64,000 bases of DNA from Paenalicyclobacillus macrosporangiidus (GTDB taxonomy: Bacteria > Bacillota > Bacilli > Alicyclobacillales > Alicyclobacillaceae), in contig NZ_FPBV01000013.1 of NCBI RefSeq assembly GCF_900116805.1, forward strand, positions 47,271-111,270, given 5' to 3'. Of this stretch, positions 56,057 through 64,000 are shown in pieces. Under the pieces are notes generated by a model, which did no database searches, had not been told where the DNA came from, and saw only the letters and a program-made list of their open reading frames with translations. Within the stretch, counting starts at the first letter, position 1. Each line of letters starts with the position of its first letter. The position numbers were made by a program, and so were the translations under genes.

Positions 56057-58566
56057 TACCGCTCCATGAGTGCATTGCACGGCCGCCGGAGGGAGAAAGA
56101 ACATTTCCTCTGCTCTCCCATCTGGAGACGGTCGCGAGTGGAATGGGAAAAGCCGACGGCACGCCTTTTCAGCGGCTCTCGTTTCTGGCGGGATGGATGC
56201 ACGATGTGGGCAAGGCGCATGCCAAGTGGCAGTGGTATATCCGGGATCCGAGTCAACGGAAAGGACCTCCCCATGCGGTCTATGGGGCGGTCCTGTTCGT
56301 ATACGTGGCATCACACCTGATGAGGATCTGGCAGTCCGCCGAAGGGGATGAGCAAACGTGGGTCGCCCGGATCCAATGGTTGTGCCGGGACATCATGGAC
56401 CATCACGGGCGACTTGGGGATCTGACTCCTGATGAACCTCCCTGGTCCGGACGCACACTGGAATGGCATGCCATAGACCTGAAATCCGTGGGCGACCACC
56501 TGTGCCGCAAATTTCCGGAGGTGGCGTCTTTGCCTTTCGACGCTGAGGCCGTCGAGCGGTGGGCGGCGGGTTTTCGGCGAAGGTGGTATGCGTGGTACGA
56601 CGACTGGGCGGGCGCGTATGAAGCCGAGCGGTATCAACGTCCGCTGCGTGCATGGGCCGCCCATTGTCTGCGGGTGGACACGGCCACGCTGATTCGTGCG
56701 GATCGCTTTGATGCGGCGGGCATTCAGCCGCGTGCGATGACGAGGGAGGAGGTGGATCAGGCGCTTGCGCGATTGGCGCGCCACGTGGCGCAAACCGTGA
56801 GCGCACAACCACAGACGGACGTTCATCGGCTGCGTGATCGCATCGCGCGCGAGGCCCTGCAGCGTTACCAGGAGACACCGGATGCCCCGGCGTATGTGCT
56901 GCGCGTCCCGACCGGTTACGGCAAGACGTTGACCGGGCTGCGGATCGCTTTGGAGATCGCGCGTCACCGGGGAGCGGAGCGCATCGTCTATGTGGCACCG
57001 TATCTTTCCTTGCTTTCCCAGTCGGCTCAGGTGATTTCGGAGGCGACGGGGCTTGAAGTGATGGTTCACCACGGATTGTCCTTGGCGGACGTGTTTTCTG
57101 GAAACACCGGAACAGGCGGAGCCTCTGCGTCCAGTTCATCGCAGGACACCGGCGGGGAGGAAGGGGCCGCGCGTACCTCGAATCGCAACGCGACGGAGGA
57201 GGGATCTCCATCCAGAGGCGAGGACGAGCATGCTCTCCTTCTGTTGGAATCTTGGCAGGCCCCCATCGTCGTGACCACGTTCAATCAGTTCTTTCGAGCG
57301 CTGTTTCCAGCACGGGCACAGGATACACTTCGGCTGCACGCGTTGCACGGCGCCGTGGTCTTCATCGACGAACCGCAAATTGTGGATCACACGGTGTGGA
57401 GTCCCTTTCTCGCGCAGTTGCAGACCGCGATGGATAAAATGGGGGTCGTTTGCGTATTTTCCACCGCCACGTTGCCGCCTCTGGTGCCAGGATTGGACGC
57501 GGAGCCCGTGCATCTGGAACCCCCCGGCCTCGTGTATCCTCCTCGATACCAGGTGGTATACGAGGACAAAGTTTGGAATGAGTCGGATCTCATTCATGTC
57601 CTGTGTACCAGGGAACGGGATACGCGCAGCCTTGCCGTCATGATGAACACCATCGGGGACGCCGTGCGGGTGTGGGAATCCGTCGATGCAGCTTTGGAAG
57701 AGTATTCGGACAGGCCCTGCCTCTATACCCTGCATGGCCTGATGACTCCTCTTCACAAGCGCATGCGGCTGGCCGAAATCCGGCAGACCCTCGACGGGGG
57801 AGAACGCGTTTGGGTGGTCACCACACAGGCGTTGGAAGCGGGGGTCGATGTGAGCTTTCATGCCGTCTATCGCGCGCTTCCGATCTTCTCGTCGGTGGTT
57901 CAGGCGGCGGGACGTGTCAATCGTCACGGCGAAGGCCCGCACCTTGGCCGAATCTGTGTCTTTCGATTCGCACGCGAAGGAGGGCAGGATACGCGACCCT
58001 ATGTCTATCGCGACGCCATTTCGCGGGAAGAGACGGATCACAGCATGGCGCGGGTGGCGGGCAGCGATGAGATCGAAATGTATCGCGAGATCGAAGCCTA
58101 TTTTGAGCGGATATTGCGCAAGCGGGACGGGCAGGCGGCTTTGGAGGCATTGCGCAGGGCGGCTCAGGGTGCGTGGAGCCAGGTGGCGGGATGGGCACCC
58201 TTTGCAGACGATGGATGGAGAATTCCGGTCTTTGTCCCGTGGGGAGACGCCGTGTGGAAGTCTGGAGCCGATCCCCGGGTTCAACGCCTGATGCAAGCCT
58301 TTTCTCTTGAACGTGCGGAACAGATTTATGAGCGATACCTGGATCTCGCATGGGTGCGGGGGTTATCGATGGTCGAGCGGAAGCGGTTCATGGGGCTGAT
58401 GCAACAGTTTATCGTCGAAGTGCCTCCGCGGCTTGCGGTTGCCATCACCGCGAACTTTGCGGACGAAGTCGTCATCAAACGCGTGGCCGATATCGGGGCA
58501 TACGAGGAAGAGGCCGGATTTGGGCGGGTGGCGGTTCACGGGTTGACGGATTTACTGTTCGCATGA
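56050..58566 (+). CDS. cas3: Cas3 HD nuclease-helicase
   Basis: An 838-residue effector that unwinds and degrades target DNA recruited by Cascade. The N-terminal HD nuclease has LSHLETVASGMG, the HD pair in WMHDVGKAHAKWQW and a later histidine pair in IMDHHGRLGDL. The SF2 helicase has Walker A VPTGYGKTLTGL, the box VVFIDEPQIVD, FSTATLPP, TTQALEAGVDVSF and QAAGRVNRHGEG. DEPQ replaces DEAH, as seen in several type I Cas3 groups. An acidic/serine-rich insert occurs at about residues 350-390. The GTG start overlaps cas5. Confidence 0.94.
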   Translation: MVIPLHECIARPPEGERTFPLLSHLETVASGMGKADGTPFQRLSFLAGWMHDVGKAHAKWQWYIRDPSQRKGPPHAVYGAVLFVYVASHLMRIWQSAEGDEQTWVARIQWLCRDIMDHHGRLGDLTPDEPPWSGRTLEWHAIDLKSVGDHLCRKFPEVASLPFDAEAVERWAAGFRRRWYAWYDDWAGAYEAERYQRPLRAWAAHCLRVDTATLIRADRFDAAGIQPRAMTREEVDQALARLARHVAQTVSAQPQTDVHRLRDRIAREALQRYQETPDAPAYVLRVPTGYGKTLTGLRIALEIARHRGAERIVYVAPYLSLLSQSAQVISEATGLEVMVHHGLSLADVFSGNTGTGGASASSSSQDTGGEEGAARTSNRNATEEGSPSRGEDEHALLLLESWQAPIVVTTFNQFFRALFPARAQDTLRLHALHGAVVFIDEPQIVDHTVWSPFLAQLQTAMDKMGVVCVFSTATLPPLVPGLDAEPVHLEPPGLVYPPRYQVVYEDKVWNESDLIHVLCTRERDTRSLAVMMNTIGDAVRVWESVDAALEEYSDRPCLYTLHGLMTPLHKRMRLAEIRQTLDGGERVWVVTTQALEAGVDVSFHAVYRALPIFSSVVQAAGRVNRHGEGPHLGRICVFRFAREGGQDTRPYVYRDAISREETDHSMARVAGSDEIEMYREIEAYFERILRKRDGQAALEALRRAAQGAWSQVAGWAPFADDGWRIPVFVPWGDAVWKSGADPRVQRLMQAFSLERAEQIYERYLDLAWVRGLSMVERKRFMGLMQQFIVEVPPRLAVAITANFADEVVIKRVADIGAYEEEAGFGRVAVHGLTDLLFA

Positions 58567-58619
58567 GTATCGCACGTGTCGGTGGATCTTTCTCCGTACA
58601 CGCGTCTGGAGGGAAGTGG

Positions 58620-59123
58620 ATGCAGGAGGATGTGCGAATCGGCGGTACGCTTGTGTGGTATTACACGATCTGCGCACGCGAAGCGTGGCTCATGGCACAT
58701 CAAATCACGCCCGATGAAGACGACGAGCAAATCGTGATTGGGCGTGTTCTGCACGAGATGCGGCAAGCCCGGGGTTCCAAAGAGGTGGAGATTGGGGCGT
58801 CGAAAGTGGATCTCTTGCGTACGGAACGCGGTGTGTTGGTAGTGACAGAGGTCAAAAAGAGCGCCCGGGCGGCCCCCAGTGCCCGAATGCAGATGTTGTA
58901 CTATCTCAAAGAGCTGAAGGAGCGCGGAATCGAGGCGGTGGGTGAATTGGTCTTTACGGAGGACCGGTCCAAGGAGACGGTGGTACTCACGCCGGAAGAT
59001 GAAACCCGCATCGACACCTTGGTGCGGGAGCTGCGGGACGTGTTGAACGAACCGGTGCCACCTGCTCCGAAGAGGATTCGGTTTTGTCGCAATTGCGCCT
59101 ATATGGAGTATTGCTGGGCATAG
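58620..59123 (+). CDS. cas4: Cas4 exonuclease for spacer acquisition
   Basis: A 167-residue RecB-like Fe-S nuclease that trims prespacers and helps select PAM and orientation. The first Fe-S cysteine is in YYTICAREAWL. HEMRQ and EVEIGASKVDLL, then VVTEVKKS, form the PD-(D/E)xK site. The last three cysteines are spaced C-X2-C-X5-C in FCRNCAYMEYCWA. ATG 58620 is preferred because GGAGGGAAG lies just upstream and the family starts near the first Cys. ATG 58563, overlapping the cas3 stop, would add 19 residues. Confidence 0.92.
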   Translation: MQEDVRIGGTLVWYYTICAREAWLMAHQITPDEDDEQIVIGRVLHEMRQARGSKEVEIGASKVDLLRTERGVLVVTEVKKSARAAPSARMQMLYYLKELKERGIEAVGELVFTEDRSKETVVLTPEDETRIDTLVRELRDVLNEPVPPAPKRIRFCRNCAYMEYCWA

Positions 59124-59180
59124 CGTGAGAACATCCTTGAGGATCTGAGACGGAGTATACATGGGTTGAGGGGATGGCCG

Positions 59181-60176
59181 GTGTCGAGAAGCGTGTACTT
59201 ATTCTCGGACGGATGCCTGCGCCGGAAGGACAATACGCTCGTATTCGAGGGCGCAGAAGGGAATCGCTATTTGCCGGTCCAAAACATCCACGAGATCTAT
59301 CTGTTCGGCAATGTGGAGCTTACCAAGAGTCTCCTGGAATTCTGCGCGCAAAAGGAGATTCTTTTGCACATCTTCAATTCAGAGTACGACTACTACATGG
59401 GCACGTTCTACCCCCGTGAGCATCTGAACGCGGGGTATGTCACTGTAAAGCAGGCAGAGCACTATCTGGATCCACATCGGCGGATGCAGCTGGCGCGCAG
59501 GTTTGTTGAAGGGGCTGCCAAGAACATGTTGGCCGTCCTTCGCTATTATCACAATCGAGGCAAGGACGTCGCCGACCGCATGGCGCTGATGGAGAACCTC
59601 TTGGAACGTGTGGAAGATGTGCTGGAGATCCCGGAGCTCATGGCATTGGAAGGAAACATTCGGGAGCACTACTATCACGCGTTTGACGCCATATTGGAAA
59701 ATCAGGATTTTGTCTTTGAACGCCGTACCCGCCGGCCTCCTCGGAATGAACTGAACACCCTGATCAGTTTTGGGAACGCCATTTTATACTCGACGGTTCT
59801 CCGCGAAGCATACAAAACGCACCTGGATCCGCGGATTGGATATTTACATACTACAAATTTCCACCGCTTCAGCCTGAATTTGGACGTTGCCGAAATTTTT
59901 AAGCCATTATTGGTGGATCGCGTCATCTTCACGGTGATTGGCAAGCGCATGATCACGAAGCGGGATTTCGAGGCAAAATTGCAGGGCCTGGCACTGAAAG
60001 AGAGCGGCAGGAAAACTTGGATTACGGAGTGGACCAAGCGTCTTGACACGACCATTCGCCACCGCAGCGTTGGGCGAGAAGTGTCATACCGGACGCTGAT
60101 CCGCATGGAACTGTACAAAGTGGAAAAGCACGTCGTGGAAGGCATCCCGTACAGACCCTTCGTCACGCAGTGGTAG
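59181..60176 (+). CDS. cas1: Cas1 integrase
   Basis: A 331-residue metal-dependent integrase that inserts new spacers next to the leader. The catalytic residues are visible: Glu in MALEGNIREHYYHAFD, His in PRIGYLHTTNFHRFSL and Asp/Glu in LNLDVAEIFKPLLVDRV. The N-terminal beta domain shows YLFSDGCLRRKDNTLVF. GTG 59181 follows GAGGGGATGG; TTG 59166 is possible. It is followed by cas2. Confidence 0.96.
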   Translation: MSRSVYLFSDGCLRRKDNTLVFEGAEGNRYLPVQNIHEIYLFGNVELTKSLLEFCAQKEILLHIFNSEYDYYMGTFYPREHLNAGYVTVKQAEHYLDPHRRMQLARRFVEGAAKNMLAVLRYYHNRGKDVADRMALMENLLERVEDVLEIPELMALEGNIREHYYHAFDAILENQDFVFERRTRRPPRNELNTLISFGNAILYSTVLREAYKTHLDPRIGYLHTTNFHRFSLNLDVAEIFKPLLVDRVIFTVIGKRMITKRDFEAKLQGLALKESGRKTWITEWTKRLDTTIRHRSVGREVSYRTLIRMELYKVEKHVVEGIPYRPFVTQW

Positions 60177-60244
60177 CCGTTGATGTGTAGGCGTGATCGA
60201 ACACAAGATGCGATGGCCCTGCGCTCTGGTGGTGAGGCGAGCAG

Positions 60245-60508
60245 ATGTTTGTGATATTGGTGTATGACATCGGGGAACGGCGCGTGGCGAGGGTGATGAA
60301 GAAATGCCGCGAGTATCTCACCTGGGTTCAGAACTCCGTGTTCGAAGGCGAAATTACCCGCGCCAATCTCTATCGGTTGCGCCGTGAACTGGATCAGATG
60401 ATTCATCACGACGAAGACTCCGTGATCATCTACATTTTGCGGACCACCCTGTACTCGAAACGAGTGATTCTTGGCCGCGAGAAGGGCGGATTTGACGAGA
60501 TTTTGTGA
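60245..60508 (+). CDS. cas2: Cas2, structural partner of Cas1
   Basis: An 87-residue ferredoxin-fold protein. It has the beta1 strand FVILVYDIGERRVARVMKKC with the conserved Asp, WVQNSVFEGEI, and a C-terminal strand. It forms the Cas1-Cas2 adaptation complex. ATG 60245 follows GGTGAGGCGAG. It is the last gene of the operon; array 2 and its leader begin about 70 nt downstream. Confidence 0.95.
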   Translation: MFVILVYDIGERRVARVMKKCREYLTWVQNSVFEGEITRANLYRLRRELDQMIHHDEDSVIIYILRTTLYSKRVILGREKGGFDEIL

Positions 60509-60578
60509 AGGGCTTTGTGTTACAGGAATGGATTTGGTGTGCCATGCGGGGCGAAACGCGTGGAACACGGTTCGGCAT

Positions 60579-60765
60579 TGTCGTCGATCCGCTTGAGTGC
60601 AAAAAGTCCGGGGGATCGACGACAATTTTCATACGGACACGACAGGGTTTGGAACGCAAGATCAGGCTTGTTTGAGCTTTTTTGCGCCGTTTAACGATTG
60701 ACAGGTGTGCATTTTGGGTATATCGAAAAATCAGGGGTATTGTTGAATTTGCGCCTCAAAAATGG
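60579..60765 (+). promoter_or_regulatory. Leader of CRISPR array 2
   Basis: Starts with a 46-nt block (60579-60624) identical to the leader 1 block at 44 of 46 positions, with the same 11-bp inverted repeat ends. TTGACA at 60698-60703 and TTTTGGGTATATCGAAAAAT (60712-60731) follow. AAAATGG abuts the first repeat. The distance from block to repeat is 141 nt here and 139 nt in leader 1. Confidence 0.8.
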
Positions 60766-62874
60766 GTTTGTAGGGTACCTATGAGGATTGGAAACTCGCT
60801 CCTGGTCAAGCTGCCGCGCGACAGAAGCAAGTGTTTGTAGGGTACCTATGAGGATTGGAAACCGCGCAGAGCAAGGACAAGCTGGTGCTCGACGATGGTT
60901 TGTAGGGTACCTATGAGGATTGGAAACTGGGTTCCCGCGTCCGTGCGATGGACGCAACCGTCACCGTTTGTAGGGTACCTATGAGGATTGGAAACTAAGG
61001 AGTCCGAAACATTCGTCGTCGAGGACATTCGTTTGTAGGGTACCTATGAGGATTGGAAACCACATATTCACCACTCTGCATACTTTCCCAAACCATCCCA
61101 GTTTGTAGGGTACCTATGAGGATTGGAAACTACGATGAGATCCGCGAAGTAGCAACCGACCCAGAGTTTGTAGGGTACCTATGAGGATTGGAAACAGTGC
61201 CCAAGATGGGCGCAAGAATGGAGGCAACCAACACGTTTGTAGGGTACCTATGAGGATTGGAAACCAACGTCTGTCCACCCCCTTGCGTCATCATGGCCTG
61301 AGTTTGTAGGGTACCTATGAGGATTGGAAACTCCCGGCGGGGAGGTAAGACGGATGCCAACAGCGGTGCTGGGTTTGTAGGGTACCTATGAGGATTGGAA
61401 ACTCGTACACTTAGTGTATGATAAAGTCAACAAGGACGTTTGTAGGGTACCTATGAGGATTGGAAACTACGAGGTGGACGGTCAGCGGTACATGGCCATC
61501 CCGGTTTGTAGGGTACCTATGAGGATTGGAAACTCCACCTGACGATGTCGCCTGGCATGATCACTGTCCCAGTTTGTAGGGTACCTATGAGGATTGGAAA
61601 CAATCCCACCAATCCCCAAGTGGTGGAGGTAGATGGACGTTTGTAGGGTACCTATGAGGATTGGAAACCGCAGTCCCAGGTCCAGTTGCATCCGCATCGC
61701 CCCCGTTTGTAGGGTACCTATGAGGATTGGAAACAGGCTCTCCTGCGCAGCAAGGACATCCTGTGCCTGCGGGTTTGTAGGGTACCTATGAGGATTGGAA
61801 ACACCTGCTGGACGCGCAGAATCGATTCAAACAATCGCGTTTGTAGGGTACCTATGAGGATTGGAAACTGGAGCAGAACATGCTGCACGTCGACGGCGAT
61901 GTGTAGTTTGTAGGGTACCTATGAGGATTGGAAACCCGTCACGAACCCGCCGCCGAGCGGAGATCAACCAAGTTTGTAGGGTACCTATGAGGATTGGAAA
62001 CAGTTCGTTCGTCGGGTCTGTGGCGGGGGAGTATGGTCTTGTTTGTAGGGTACCTATGAGGATTGGAAACTTCGGTTCGCGTCCTTGGAGACTGGCGAAA
62101 TGGAATACGTTTGTAGGGTACCTATGAGGATTGGAAACCCCCCCTTCCACAGCGACCGAATATTCGGTCTCCCGTTTGTAGGGTACCTATGAGGATTGGA
62201 AACACAAATGAGATCTTAACGTTGGCGGTCCTTGACATCCGTTTGTAGGGTACCTATGAGGATTGGAAACTGGGGGCACCACATTCCAGGCATTCTCTGG
62301 GAGAGGCGAGTTTGTAGGGTACCTATGAGGATTGGAAACGAAGTCCGGTCCGGGCAAATGGATCGCGAAGGAGCCCGTTTGTAGGGTACCTATGAGGATT
62401 GGAAACATGGCAGCGGTCATCTCCGGCATGTTCACCGTCTTCATGTTTGTAGGGTACCTATGAGGATTGGAAACCCTTTGAGCCAGAGGATGAGTTTTCG
62501 CGGTTTATGCGTTTGTAGGGTACCTATGAGGATTGGAAACATGCCAGAAACTCCCAATCCAATTCCGATGACATTCAGTTTGTAGGGTACCTATGAGGAT
62601 TGGAAACGGGAACTGGATCGATGGAGAGGGGCCAAGGTGGGTGTTTGTTTGTAGGGTACCTATGAGGATTGGAAACGCGAAGCCAAGGAGGCCATGAGAG
62701 GAGGTCGGCCGGCATGGTTTGTAGGGTACCTATGAGGATTGGAAACTTTCTGGCAAGCGACACCACGGTACGGCAAAATCTCGGTTTGTAGGGTACCTAT
62801 GAGGATTGGAAACATACCGCTTGCCGTTCTGGAGCGTGTTGGCGGCCAGGGTGGTTTGTAGGGTACCTATGAGG
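60766..62874 (+). CRISPR. CRISPR array 2, 31 full repeats plus a truncated one
   Basis: The repeat and orientation are the same as array 1, beginning at 60766. Thirty-one complete repeats and 31 spacers (34-39 nt) are seen. The 32nd repeat (62854) stops after 21 nt, where GGTAGTGTCCCGTCAAGTGG of an insertion element begins. The repeats show no decay before that point, so the natural end of the array is probably beyond the element and outside the window. The seventh spacer (61196-61234) is nearly the same as the seventh spacer of array 1. Confidence 0.99.
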
Positions 62875-64000
62875 GGTAGTGTCCCGTCAAGTGGTGTAAT
62901 TTCACCGTTTGTGTCTAATGTGTGACATCCATGGCTTTGTTCCGTCGCGGGAGTATATCGACCTTCGTCGCTCCGTCAAGGGGTGCTGCGCTCGTCCGGT
63001 CGGACGCCCTTGACGTCGCTCCTGCCGGTCGAATTTAGGCGCCTAGGGGACAAAGTCAATGTTTGCGTGTAACATACACGCCACCTCCTCTCAGCTATTT
63101 CTGTAGTACGGCGTTCGGTGCCAGCAACGTTCGGTCTGGCTTTAGTTTCGCCATGGACTCCAGACTGAAGTAGCGTCGAGACACCATCCACTCCTCATGT
63201 TGCTCCTGCAGAATGGCCCCCATTAGGCGCAACACGGACTCCCGATTAGGGAATATTCCGACCACGTCCATCCGCCGCCTCATCTCTCGGTTCAGGCGTT
63301 CCAGCGGGTTGGTTGAGCAGATCTGTCGCCAGTGCTCGCCTGGCAGCGCCATGAACGCCAACACGTCGTCCTCGGCGGCCTGCAGGATCTGCATGGCCTT
63401 CGGGAACTTGTCCTCAAGTTGCTTCACCACGTTCCGTAGTTGCGCCCTGGCCGCCTCCTGCGTGGGTTGTGCAAAGATGGTCCGGATTATCGCTGCCACC
63501 ATCGACTGCTGCTTCTTCGGCACCTGGCTGAGTATGTTCCGGATGGTATGCACCTTGCACCGCTGCCACACGGCCCCCGTCAACACTTCGGATATCGCTT
63601 GCCGAAGTCCCAGATGAGCGTCGCTGACCACGAGCCTGACGCCCCGCAGCCCACGCTCCTTCAGGCCTCTGAGAAACTCGGTCCAGAACGCCCCGTCCTC
63701 ACTGGTTCCTAGGTCGAACCCCAATACCTCACGCTCTCCGGTGTCTGTCACGCCTATGGCCACCACAAACGCCATACTCTGTACATGCCCACCTTCCCGC
63801 ACCTTCGGAAACGTAGCGTCCAGCCAGATGTACGGGTACTCTCTTTCCAACGGCCTTTCCTTGAACTGAAGGACGGCCTCATCCAACTGCTTGCACAGCC
63901 GAGAGACCTCGCTTTTGCTGATACCATCTAACCCCAGTGCTCGTACCAAGTCGTCCACCTTTCGGGTGCTGACCCCGTTGACATACGCCTCCTGTACGAC
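62875..64000 (-). mobile_element. IS256-family insertion sequence (one end in window)
   Basis: Begins abruptly inside a CRISPR repeat at 62875 and runs past the window edge. A 220-nt non-coding end (62875-63094) includes an inverted repeat CGTCAAGGG...CCCTTGACG, followed by the transposase gene on the minus strand. The other end and the target-site duplication are not visible. Confidence 0.85.
63095..64000 (-). CDS. IS256-family (mutator type) transposase, N-terminus outside window
   Basis: 302 residues of the transposase are visible; the frame is open to the window end, so the N-terminus is missing. The DDE triad is recognisable: Asp in YIWLDATFPKVREGG, Asp in LVVSDAHLGLRQAI and Glu in STNPLERLNREMRRRMDVVG. 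QRCKVHTIRNILSQVPKK is the usual His/Arg block. No frameshift or stop is seen in the visible part, so the enzyme may be active. Confidence 0.93.
   Translation of the reverse strand, partial: VVQEAYVNGVSTRKVDDLVRALGLDGISKSEVSRLCKQLDEAVLQFKERPLEREYPYIWLDATFPKVREGGHVQSMAFVVAIGVTDTGEREVLGFDLGTSEDGAFWTEFLRGLKERGLRGVRLVVSDAHLGLRQAISEVLTGAVWQRCKVHTIRNILSQVPKKQQSMVAAIIRTIFAQPTQEAARAQLRNVVKQLEDKFPKAMQILQAAEDDVLAFMALPGEHWRQICSTNPLERLNREMRRRMDVVGIFPNRESVLRLMGAILQEQHEEWMVSRRYFSLESMAKLKPDRTLLAPNAVLQK

Noticed and set aside
57355..57400. DEPQ instead of DEAH in Cas3 as a sign of inactivity
   Set aside because: The catalytic DE pair is kept and DExQ-like boxes occur in other Cas3 proteins; all other helicase and HD motifs are present.
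62875..63094. Non-coding end of the insertion sequence as a new leader or small RNA
   Set aside because: It starts exactly at the repeat break and precedes a transposase, so it is explained as an IS terminus.

Overview
The window looks like chromosomal DNA of a high-GC, endospore-forming member of the Bacillota, most like Alicyclobacillus, Kyrpidia or a relative. That placement is inferred from gene content and base composition, not from a marker gene. Sporulation and germination genes recur throughout: ytvI, rsfA, a YhcN/YlaJ lipoprotein, a ger operon, a CotS-type coat kinase, prkA-yhbH-spoVR and abrB. Ribosome-binding sites are strong (GGAGG) and GTG/TTG starts are common.

Layout. 1-10.6 kb: the 3' bulk of leuS, a GntR regulator, small conserved genes, ytvI, a DUF402 gene, rsfA and the mrfAB DNA-repair pair behind a LexA-like box. 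10.5-24.9 kb: a large RND exporter, a DUF1054-HD-metallophosphatase-nth run, ygzB, ypmS, a sporulation lipoprotein divergent from a gerA-gerB-small membrane protein operon, rnhA and queG. 24.9-36.3 kb: a CotS-like protein, an isocitrate dehydrogenase relative, an amidase, trmL, a HAD phosphatase, the pyruvate dehydrogenase operon (pdhA-pdhB-pdhC-lpdA) and an esterase. 36.5-45 kb: the mother-cell sporulation cluster prkA-yhbH-spoVR. 45.3-64 kb: abrB, a 76-repeat CRISPR array, a complete type I-B cas operon (cas6-cas8b-cas7-cas5-cas3-cas4-cas1-cas2), a second array, and an IS256-family element that has cut into that array.

The most notable observation is that yhbH is split by a 3,694-bp element. 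The element carries a large serine recombinase, a small translationally coupled protein and an MFS transporter. It sits in the codons for the DTSGSM motif of the VWA-like domain. Joining the flanks at a shared ATGG restores a 387-codon YhbH in frame, so this is a candidate sporulation-controlled intervening element analogous to the B. subtilis skin element in sigK. The second novelty is a 46-nt palindromic block, 44 of 46 positions identical, found about 140 nt upstream of the first repeat of both CRISPR arrays.

How the genes fit together. The core genes cover translation, tRNA modification, DNA repair and pyruvate oxidation. Around them is a spore-former's developmental equipment, and the right third is a defence island that is visibly less GC-rich than the rest.
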